DNA of 9,391 nucleotides, from NCBI GenBank assembly GCA_049515555.1, contig JBEKTY010000245.1:1-9391 (forward strand), in the 5' to 3' direction. The stretch is from JBEKTY01 sp049515555 (lineage in GTDB: Bacteria > Planctomycetota > Planctomycetia > Pirellulales > Thermoguttaceae). This document shows positions 1-5,347 of the stretch, one piece after another. The position numbers were made by a program, and so were the translations under genes. Position 1 is the stretch's first letter. Every line of letters starts with the position of its first letter. The notes beneath the pieces were generated by a model. That model was not told the origin of the DNA, made no database searches, and saw nothing but the letters and a program-made list of their open reading frames with translations.

Positions 1-1
1 C

Positions 2-1741
2 ACCTGCGACTACATGGCTCCGGAACAGGCCATCGACACCCACGCGGCGGATCATCGCTCCGACATCTATTCCTTGGGTTGCACACTGTACCGGCTGCTG
101 ACCGGACAGCCGCCGTACCAGGGCGAGACCCTGATGATGATTCTTCTGGCACATCAGCAGGCACCGATTCCGTCGCTGTGCGAGGCCCGGCCCGAGGTGC
201 CCGCAGAGCTCGACGCGGTTTACACCCGCATGCTGGCGAAGAAAGCGGAGGACCGCTACCAGTCGATGGCCGAGGTGGTGGGCGAGTTGGAGGCGGTGCT
301 GGCCGCGTTGACCGGCCAGTCGGTGACGGCGGTGGTGAAGGCCGAATCGTCCAGTGCGGCCCTGTCCAGGACCCTGGCATTCTTACAGGAAGACAGGCCG
401 GTCGGTACGCTGACCCGGCAGCACAAGATTGCCGCTGCGGAGAAAACCGACCCGCACGCCGGCCAACAGGATACCGGCACGAACATTTTTGGCAAGGTGA
501 AACGGGCGGTCGGTACGGTTCGGCAAAGGCCGCTGGTGCTGGCGGGGCTTGCGGGCGGCGTGGTTTTGCTGTTGGGGATCATGCTGACGATCAGCCTGCG
601 CCACGGGACGCTGACGGTCGAGATCGACGAGAACCTTGGCCGTGACGTGCAGGTGGCCGTCACGCAGGGTGGAGAGCAGGTCCAGGTTGCCGATGCTAAG
701 AGTGGCTGGACGCTCAGCCTGGGCGCGGGCAAGTATGACCTTACAGTGAAGGGCGGCACCGACCAGTTCCAACTCGACTCCCAGAGCGTTACGGTCACAC
801 ACGGTGGCCAGGTAAAGGTCAAGGTGACACTCAAGCCGCCGCTATTGGCCGTCGCGCCCTTCGACGCGACGCAGGCACGAAAGCACCAGGAGGCGTGGGC
901 CAAGTATCTCGGCGTTCCGGTGGAGACGACCAATGCCATCGGCATGAAGCTGGTGCTCATCCCGCCGGGTGAGTTCGAGATGGGCTCGCCCAAGGAACTG
1001 ATCGACGAGGAGTTGAAAACGGCTGACGGCTGGTACAAGGATCATCTGCCTGGCGAGGGGCCAAGACACCGGGTGCGGATCACGCAGCCCTTTTACCTTG
1101 GCGCATACGACGTGACGCAGGGGGAATACGAGCGCGTGATGGGCACGAACCCCAGCGAGTTCTCGGCCACCGGAAAGGGCAAGGACAAGGTAGCCGGGCA
1201 GGACACGACGCGCTTCCCGGTGGAGTGCGTGACGTGGGACGAGGCGGTCGAGTTTTGCCGCAAGCTATCGGAGCGAGCGGAGGAGAAGGCAGCGGGGCGA
1301 CGGTACCGTCTGCCATCGGAGGCGCAGTGGGAGTATGCATGCCGCGCCGGGAGTAGCGGTCGGTACGGCTTCAGTTCGGGCCGCAGCGGGGTTCCCAAGG
1401 AATACGAGGAGCACGAGTTGTTCGGCTACGGGTGGTTCAACGGCAATTCCGACGGCATGCCTCACGCAGCGGGTCTCAAGCGGCCCAGCGCATGGGGATT
1501 GTATGACATGCACGGGAATGTATGGCAATGGTGTCAGGACTGGTACGACAAGGATTATTATACGAACACGCCTACGGATGATCCGGCGGGGCCTTCCGGT
1601 GGCTCGGACCGCGTGGGTCGCGGCGGTAGCTGGATCAACCCGGCGAGGAACTGCCGGTCTGCGCTCCGCAACGACTTCGAGCCTGGGGACCGTCGCGGCG
1701 ACCTGGGCTTCCGCGTCTCCCGAGTTCTGGCGGACAAGTGA
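2..1741 (+). CDS. Membrane Ser/Thr protein kinase fused to an FGE-sulfatase (C-type-lectin fold) domain, 5' truncated
   Basis: The reading frame is open from base 2, so the start and the kinase N-lobe lie outside the window. The visible part begins in the activation segment (YMAPEQA, the APE motif, near base 15), then DIYSLG and LLTGQPPY of the kinase C-lobe (to about base 300). A linker leads to one hydrophobic segment at about 531-597 (LVLAGLAGGVVLLLGIML), then a short beta-rich PEGA-like stretch (about 600-835). From about 930 to 1725 comes a complete FGE-sulfatase domain: NAIGMKLVLIPPGEFEMGSP, PSEAQWEYACRAG, GLYDMHGNVWQWCQDW, GGSW and LGFRV. The layout suggests a cytoplasmic kinase and an outer sensing or binding domain. 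It is unlikely to make formylglycine: of the two active-site cysteines of true FGE, the first position (two after GGSW's Trp, base 1637) is Asn; only the second (base 1652) is Cys. The gene ends in TGA and is followed by non-coding DNA. Family call is firm; ligand and kinase target are unknown. Confidence 0.9.
   Translation, partial: TCDYMAPEQAIDTHAADHRSDIYSLGCTLYRLLTGQPPYQGETLMMILLAHQQAPIPSLCEARPEVPAELDAVYTRMLAKKAEDRYQSMAEVVGELEAVLAALTGQSVTAVVKAESSSAALSRTLAFLQEDRPVGTLTRQHKIAAAEKTDPHAGQQDTGTNIFGKVKRAVGTVRQRPLVLAGLAGGVVLLLGIMLTISLRHGTLTVEIDENLGRDVQVAVTQGGEQVQVADAKSGWTLSLGAGKYDLTVKGGTDQFQLDSQSVTVTHGGQVKVKVTLKPPLLAVAPFDATQARKHQEAWAKYLGVPVETTNAIGMKLVLIPPGEFEMGSPKELIDEELKTADGWYKDHLPGEGPRHRVRITQPFYLGAYDVTQGEYERVMGTNPSEFSATGKGKDKVAGQDTTRFPVECVTWDEAVEFCRKLSERAEEKAAGRRYRLPSEAQWEYACRAGSSGRYGFSSGRSGVPKEYEEHELFGYGWFNGNSDGMPHAAGLKRPSAWGLYDMHGNVWQWCQDWYDKDYYTNTPTDDPAGPSGGSDRVGRGGSWINPARNCRSALRNDFEPGDRRGDLGFRVSRVLADK
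1619..1741 (+). other. Candidate DGR-type variable region at the 3' end of the kinase-FGE gene
   Basis: The last 40 codons encode the exposed end of the FGE/CLec fold (from RGGSW to GFRV). Ten codons here have the form NNC at the places where other DGR-diversified FGE proteins vary: ATC 1634, AAC 1637, AAC 1649, CTC 1664, AAC 1670, GAC 1673, TTC 1676, GAC 1688, GGC 1697, GAC 1700 (CGC 1694 also fits). Each can come from an AAC template codon by adenine-only change, while the residues between (RSA, EPG, LGFR) stay conserved. DGR targets with this fold at the C-terminus are known; that this gene is one is inference. No template repeat and no reverse transcriptase are visible here, and high GC content alone favours codons ending in C. 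Confidence 0.35.
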
Positions 1742-1820
1742 CAAGCAAGGTGAGTGAGCGGAGCCGGTGCGCAGCCCGCAGCGTAGGCGAGGGACGAGCC
1801 GTAGTCGGGCAAGCGCAGGC

Positions 1821-2200
1821 GGGCCGGTGGTGGCCGCGCCTAGCGGTCGGGGGCCGGGCGTGTTGGCCCCAACGTGGCCCGCGGGCCGGGCCTTGGTAGC
1901 TTTTGCCCAGAGCAGGGCCGGTCGCCCAACCGGCGCGAACACGGCGGCCAACGCGGGGCTGCCGTGGCCCGTGGCCGGGGCTGCCGGGCTGGTGGTGGCC
2001 GGCGCTGCCCTGGGCAAGGCGGCCCCAACGGCGGCCCTGGGGCGGCCTTGGTAGCCTTTCACCAACCCTCGCCCCGAAGCCGCACACGGCGGAACACGGC
2101 GGCCAACACGGGGCTGCCGTGGCCCGTGGCCGGGGCTGCCGGGCCGGTGGTGGCCGGCGCTGCCCCGGGCAAGGCGGCCTCCTTGCCCCCAACGGAATCC
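1821..2200. repeat. Degenerate GC-rich tandem repeat, period about 155 bp, roughly 2.4 copies
   Basis: The clearest pair is an 88 bp direct repeat at 1937-2024 and 2092-2179, identical at 85 of 88 positions and offset by exactly 155. Its flank GGCCTTGGTAGC also recurs (1889 and 2044, offset 155), as does CCCCAACG (1867, 2023, 2187). A partial earlier copy begins with GGGCCGGTGGTGGCCG at 1821. Segments between the conserved blocks have diverged (for example 1905-1936 against 2060-2091), which points to an old duplication. I see no terminal inverted repeats and no coding potential. Function unknown. Confidence 0.85.
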
Positions 2201-2315
2201 AAAACGGCACTTGTGACCAAATACTTTTTCGCTTTTCCCCCTGTTTTCCCGGCTGGAAACCGGCTGAAATGGCCGAAATAGCACCGAGGGAGCAGCGAGG
2301 GAACTCGATCCGGGG

Positions 2316-2358
2316 CCTTTTAATCCGTAGGTCATGGGTTCGAGCCCCATCAGCCTCA
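2316..2358 (+). tRNA. 3' fragment of tRNA-Lys (UUU), candidate integration (att) site
   Basis: The sequence reads like the 3' half of a tRNA. There is an anticodon loop CTTTTAA (anticodon TTT, 2317-2323), a 5-base variable region, a perfect T-arm (ATGGG 2334-2338, loop TTCGAGC 2339-2345, CCCAT 2346-2350), a 7-base acceptor strand CAGCCTC (2351-2357) and discriminator A; CCA is not encoded. Nothing upstream gives a matching D-arm or the acceptor partner GAGGCTG, and the 5' side of the anticodon stem (GGGGC) pairs badly. So it is a fragment and not a working tRNA. Such 3' remnants are the usual mark left when an integrative element inserts into a tRNA gene. The assignment to Lys rests on the anticodon loop only. 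Confidence 0.7.
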
Positions 2359-2365
2359 CTTGCCT

Positions 2366-2413
2366 AAGAGCCGTTGGACGTGGAACTTACGTCCGGTGGC
2401 TCTTGGTCGTTTT
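2366..2413 (+). terminator. Strong hairpin with T-run downstream of the tRNA fragment
   Basis: AAGAGCC-GTT-GGACGT (2366-2381) pairs with ACGTCC-GGT-GGCTCTT (2389-2404) around the 7-base loop GGAACTT. This gives 16 continuous pairs, three of them G-T wobbles in the centre. GGTCGTTTT follows. It lies 7 bases after the tRNA fragment, the normal place for a tRNA gene's own Rho-independent terminator, so it probably came with the original tRNA-Lys gene. Confidence 0.75.
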
Positions 2414-2546
2414 GGGGCGGCGTCACGTAAAGCGCCACGCTCTTGGTGTTTGTCGCCACAATAAGCCTACTAGGGGGAATATAAATAAATCAGTAAGGTC
2501 GTTCGTCTCGATACTTCAGTTCCGTGTGCCCGTAAGGAGGAGTCTC

Positions 2547-2717
2547 ATGCGTTGTCTCCTCGGCATTTCGGTTGTGGTGCTGCTATGCTGTACGGCGATG
2601 TCGGCCACTTGTGGAGCCCAAGAAAAGGGGCTTTCCGGCGACCAGGTTGCCACCGACAACGGTGTCCTGGTGATCCATCCGCTACAGCACGCGACCTTCG
2701 TCATGCACTGCCGATGA
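2547..2717 (+). pseudogene. N-terminal stub of a secreted protein, probably an MBL-fold (COG2220-like) hydrolase
   Basis: A very good ribosome binding site (AAGGAGG, 2534-2540, 6 bases from ATG) starts a 56-residue frame. It has a signal-peptide-like N-terminus (MRCLLGISVVVLLCCTAMSA), then a mature part with NGVLVIHPLQHATFVM. That segment resembles the opening strand of secreted planctomycete metallo-beta-lactamase-fold hydrolases, which normally continue into a VDP motif and the metal-binding HxHxDH. Here the frame ends at once with HCR and TGA, so all metal ligands are missing. I infer a gene cut off by a rearrangement near base 2705, with unrelated DNA joined to it. The stop overlaps the next start as ATGA, so translation of the stub may still feed the downstream gene. 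It could instead be a small secreted peptide. The family call rests on a short match. Confidence 0.5.
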
Positions 2718-4036
2718 CATTGCCCATCGCCGATCCGCTGCTGCCACGTCCGACGCGCCGCCGGTTCCTGGCCACGGCCGCCGCGGGGCTGGCCTTGTGG
2801 CCGTGCGGCGAGCGGGCCTCCGGCCAGGTCACGGGACCCCTCGTGCCCAAGCTGGCCGCCTATGACGATCTGATGACCAGTTTCATGCGCGAGCACAAAC
2901 CGCCCGGCAGCGCCTTGGCCGTCACCTATCACGGTCGCCTGGTCTACGCGCGCGGTTTCGGGCAGGCCAGCCTGGAAGAGCACGAGCCGGTGCGGCCCGC
3001 TTCGCTGTTTCGCATCGCCAGCGTGAGCAAGCCCTTCACCGCCACGGCCGTGATGCACCTGGTCGAGCAAGGCAAACTCCAACTGGAAGACCGGGTGTTT
3101 CCGATCCTGAAGCTCCCGCCGCATCTCCGGCCGGGAGCGCCCTTCGACCCGCGCTGGCACAGCATTACCGTGCGGCATTGCTTGCAGCACACGGCCGGAT
3201 GGAACCGCGACAAATCGTTCGACCCCATGTCTGCCGAGACCGCCGAACGGGTCGCCAAGGCGCTCGGCGTCCCGCTGCCCATTCACCCCAGGCAAATAAT
3301 CCGCTACACGATGGGCAAGCCGTTGGATTTCGATCCGGGCACGGCCTACGCCTATTCCAACTTTGGCTACTGCGTGTTGGGCCGGGTCATCGAGGCCGTT
3401 GCGGGGCAGCCCTACCACGAGTTCGTGCGGCAGAGGATCCTCGCCCCCCTGGGCATCCGCGGCATGCAGTTGGGCAAGAACCTGCTCCGGGACCGCGCGG
3501 CCGGCGAAGTGCAATACTACGACAGCCGCCAGCGCACCGGCCGGGCCATCTGCGGACCGAAGATCGGCCAGCAGGCGCCCCTGCCCTACGGCGTCGAAGG
3601 CCTCGAGACGATGGACGCCAACGGTGGTTGGATCGCCTCGGCGGTGGAGCTGGTCCGCTTCGCCGCCGCTCTGGACGACCCGAAACGATGTCCGATCCTG
3701 GGCGCGGACAGCCTGCGGACCATGCTCGCGCCGCCGCCGGGAGCGGTAGGCCACGGACCCAACGGGCGGCCCAAGACCACTTACTACGCCTGTGGCTGGG
3801 AGGTTCGGCCGGCCGTAGGGCAGCCGGGCAAGTGCACCAAGTGGCACGCCGGTTTGCTGGCCGGCAGTTCCACGCTGCTGGTCTGCCGCGCCGACGGCAT
3901 CAACTGGGCGGTCCTCTTCAACAGCGATGCCGGCCCGGACGGCAAGGAGTTCGCGGGCCTCATCGATCCGCTCCTTCACAAGCCGGCCAGCGAGATCACG
4001 GACTGGCCCCAGATCGACTTGTTCCCGCGGTTCTGA
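2714..4036 (+). CDS. Tat-exported serine hydrolase, beta-lactamase family (class C / PBP-like fold)
   Basis: 440 residues from the ATG at 2714. The N-terminus has a twin-arginine signal (TRRRFLATAAAGLALWP, residues 14-30), so the enzyme is probably exported folded. The family triad is complete: SVSK at 103-106 (Ser103 nucleophile, Lys106), YSN at 214-216, and HAG at 378-380 in place of KTG. Flanking sequence also fits (SLFRIASVSKPFTA; AYAYSNFGYCVLGRVIE). This family (COG1680) covers esterases, D-amino peptidases and true class C beta-lactamases; the HxG third motif favours an esterase or peptidase role, but the substrate cannot be read from sequence. The start at 2714 is chosen because the Tat signal follows directly and ATGA overlaps the upstream stop. 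No Shine-Dalgarno is visible, so translational coupling is likely. The frame is open upstream to 2552, but that part only overlaps the stub in another phase. The stop lies inside a dispersed hairpin repeat. Confidence 0.9.
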   Translation: MTLPIADPLLPRPTRRRFLATAAAGLALWPCGERASGQVTGPLVPKLAAYDDLMTSFMREHKPPGSALAVTYHGRLVYARGFGQASLEEHEPVRPASLFRIASVSKPFTATAVMHLVEQGKLQLEDRVFPILKLPPHLRPGAPFDPRWHSITVRHCLQHTAGWNRDKSFDPMSAETAERVAKALGVPLPIHPRQIIRYTMGKPLDFDPGTAYAYSNFGYCVLGRVIEAVAGQPYHEFVRQRILAPLGIRGMQLGKNLLRDRAAGEVQYYDSRQRTGRAICGPKIGQQAPLPYGVEGLETMDANGGWIASAVELVRFAAALDDPKRCPILGADSLRTMLAPPPGAVGHGPNGRPKTTYYACGWEVRPAVGQPGKCTKWHAGLLAGSSTLLVCRADGINWAVLFNSDAGPDGKEFAGLIDPLLHKPASEITDWPQIDLFPRF

Positions 4037-4067
4037 TGCCTGGTCCCCTCTCCCTCTGGGAGAGGGT
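4035..4067. repeat. Dispersed GC-rich hairpin repeat, copy 1, possible terminator of the serine hydrolase
   Basis: Thirty-three bases that match 6871-6903 at all but two positions; a third, inverted copy lies at about 6975-7002. A perfect 9 bp stem, CCCTCTCCC (4046-4054) and GGGAGAGGG (4058-4066), closes on a 3-base loop. It overlaps the hydrolase stop codon and could end transcription, although no T-run follows. Confidence 0.8.
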
Positions 4068-4070
4068 CAG

Positions 4071-4187
4071 TCGGGATCATTCACCGAGGCTCGTAGCGAC
4101 CCGATTTATCGGGCCTGGAGGGTGTGAACAGGTCAAGGACCGCATGAATGCGGTCACTACGAACAGTCGGTGAATAATACGGGGCAG
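4071..4187. mobile_element. 117 bp palindromic element, apparently inserted into the hairpin repeat
   Basis: The arms 4079-4100 and 4153-4175 are inverted repeats: ATTCACCGA at the outer end and TCGTAG-GAC at the inner end match, with a small unequal bulge between. Inside are two further hairpins: CCCGAT/ATCGGG (4100-4113) and GACCGCAT/ATGCGGTC (4138-4155, perfect). CAG sits at both edges (4068-4070 and 4185-4187). Removing 4071-4187 joins GAGAGGGTCAG to GGTGAGTGAGGG, which closely restores the sequence seen in the other copy (GAGAGGGTTAGGGTGAGGGG at 6898). That supports insertion with a 3-base duplication. It encodes nothing, so it would be a non-autonomous element or an extragenic palindrome. 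The insertion reading is inference. Confidence 0.55.
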
Positions 4188-4350
4188 GGTGAGTGAGGGC
4201 CGGAGAGCGGAGCGGCGTCGAAACCCGGACCGGCGACTGGTACCGCTGGCCAACCGCTCTTTCTTGGGGCGGTGGAGGGCACGCCAACCAATCCCCACAT
4301 GGGATGAGCGCACCCCCCAATAATTATTCGCACACTTGTTTGCCAATCGC
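4188..4350. other. Non-coding spacer upstream of the PEP-CTERM promoter
   Basis: The first ~15 bases look like the continuation of the interrupted hairpin repeat. The rest has no reading frame that looks like a gene. One weak stem (ACCGC/GCGGT, about 4252-4272) is visible. Base composition becomes AT-richer from about 4315 towards the promoter. Confidence 0.5.
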
Positions 4351-4378
4351 TTGACAGGAATTTTGACATATGGATAAT
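4351..4378 (+). promoter_or_regulatory. Sigma70-like promoter for the PEP-CTERM gene
   Basis: A perfect -35 TTGACA (4351-4356) is followed after 16 bases by GATAAT (4373-4378), which is 5 of 6 for the -10. A second TTGACA starts 12 bases later (4363) but has no -10 at a good distance. Transcription would begin near 4385 and leave a leader of about 190 bases before the ATG at 4574. That is long enough for leader control, but I recognise no known motif in it. Confidence 0.55.
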
Positions 4379-4573
4379 AAAGGGAGTTGTCGTCTGTTCC
4401 ACCCGTCCAGCGAGGCAGCGCGGTTCGGTAATCTTCGCCGTCGCACGCAGGACTAGGTATCGCCTTTACGCGATCCATTCTGGGGTTGGGTCTCCACCGT
4501 GTTTGTGATCCGTCGCGTGCTTCGCGGACAAGGTTTCGAGAGGTATCACCCGTTTACTTTGGGGAGAACACAA

Positions 4574-5335
4574 ATGAATCGTTGCGTATTGCTCCTGGCC
4601 GTGGCGTTTGTCGTGCTCGTCGTCGGCGGAGTGGGGCAGACGAAGGCTGAGCCATTCGTCAATCCGCCGGAATTGAATTGGAGTCCGCCCTGGCAATCGC
4701 AGTTTCCCTATCCGCGGAACATTGACTGGAGTTTCGACACTGTGAGCCCCGTGGGCGGACCCACTCCCAACGGTACGCCGGGAGCGGTTTATGAGGGCTG
4801 GCTCGACCCGGAGTTGATGTCCTCTGATGTGGTCAATTTGAACGGCAGCGTCCAATGGTACCCGACCCTGACGATAGGCCCTAACACATACACGGGTGTC
4901 ATTGGAATAGATAATACGCTGGGCCAAACGATGCTCACTGGTACGGCAAAATTCCTTCTTGACAACACGCCTATGACTACGCCGTGGGTCAAGCATGTAT
5001 GGATCGAGACCACCAGCGCTTCAGTGGGAGGAGGTTGGGGGGTCGGCGTAAGCGCACCCGAATCGGATACATCCCTCGGGTATCACACATGGTCCACGAT
5101 TGGCAGCATCACCGCCCCTGAATACCTGGACGACTTCGGGTTTACCCTTGACCCTAATCCCATGGAGGAGACGGTCACGTTCTCATTCGACGCGCCCGCC
5201 GGGGGATACGCTTTGCTGGATACGGCGCACATTGCTACGGAATGTGTCCCCGAGCCGTCCACCCTCGCCCTGTGTGCCGTGGTTGCCCTGGGGCTGATTG
5301 CCTGCGTTCGGCGGCGGCGTGGCGCGAAGGCTTGA
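4574..5335 (+). CDS. PEP-CTERM sorting-domain protein, secreted, unknown function
   Basis: 253 residues. The N-terminal 25 form a Sec signal peptide (MNRCVLLLAVAFVVLVVGGV, then GQTKAEP). The mature part is rich in Gly, Thr, Pro, Asn and Trp and looks like a beta-sandwich or lectin-like extracellular domain; I recognise no enzyme motif. The C-terminus is a textbook exosortase signal: VPEPS (225-229), a hydrophobic helix (230-244) and RRRR (246-249). PEP-CTERM proteins are normally cut and anchored by an exosortase at the cell surface or in exopolysaccharide; the exosortase gene is elsewhere. The start at 4574 is chosen because the signal peptide begins there and GGGGAG lies 8 bases upstream; the longer frame from 4499 would put about 25 unrelated residues ahead of the signal. 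It converges on the next gene with 12 bases between the stops. Confidence 0.88.
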   Translation: MNRCVLLLAVAFVVLVVGGVGQTKAEPFVNPPELNWSPPWQSQFPYPRNIDWSFDTVSPVGGPTPNGTPGAVYEGWLDPELMSSDVVNLNGSVQWYPTLTIGPNTYTGVIGIDNTLGQTMLTGTAKFLLDNTPMTTPWVKHVWIETTSASVGGGWGVGVSAPESDTSLGYHTWSTIGSITAPEYLDDFGFTLDPNPMEETVTFSFDAPAGGYALLDTAHIATECVPEPSTLALCAVVALGLIACVRRRRGAKA

Positions 5336-5343
5336 CGCTTCGC
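5324..5343. terminator. Small stem-loop between convergent genes
   Basis: GCGAAG (5324-5329) pairs with CTTCGC (5338-5343) around an 8-base loop that contains the stop of the PEP-CTERM gene. It sits exactly in the 12-base gap between two converging genes and could serve both strands. Only 6 bp and no T-run, so this is a weak call. Confidence 0.3.
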
Positions 5344-5347
5344 CAAC

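Larger units (their letters stand above)
1742..2546. other. Long GC-rich non-coding spacer between kinase-FGE gene and the truncated gene
   Basis: This 805-base stretch has no credible gene. Open frames run through it in several phases only because stops are rare in GC-rich DNA, and their translations are low-complexity Ala/Gly/Pro/Arg. It holds the tandem repeat (1821-2200), a lower-GC stretch (about 2200-2285) with CCGGCTG twice, the tRNA-Lys fragment (2316-2358), a hairpin terminator (2366-2413) and an AT-rich patch (about 2460-2490, containing TATAAA at 2480) that may belong to the promoter of the next gene, although no matching -35 box is visible. Confidence 0.7.

Noticed and set aside
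1821..2200. CRISPR array
   Set aside because: The repeat unit is about 155 bp with only two to three diverged copies and no regular short repeats and spacers.
1265..2359. Minus-strand open frame of 364 codons over the kinase end and the GC-rich spacer
   Set aside because: It is antisense to the kinase-FGE gene and low-complexity in the spacer. Its first residues (MGLEPMTYGLKG) are the typical spurious translation of a tRNA 3' end in reverse.
1767..2367. Several plus-strand open frames in the spacer
   Set aside because: They overlap in different phases, translate to Ala/Gly/Pro/Arg-rich sequence, follow the tandem repeat and have no ribosome binding site. They reflect GC content.
1742..2546. 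DGR template repeat, avd or reverse transcriptase next to the candidate variable region
   Set aside because: I looked for an AAC-rich copy of the gene's 3' end and for an RT frame and saw neither; the spacer repeat is unrelated in sequence to the variable region.
2552..2713. Longer N-terminus for the serine hydrolase
   Set aside because: It overlaps the signal-peptide stub in another phase, has no ribosome binding site of its own and would bury the Tat signal inside the protein.
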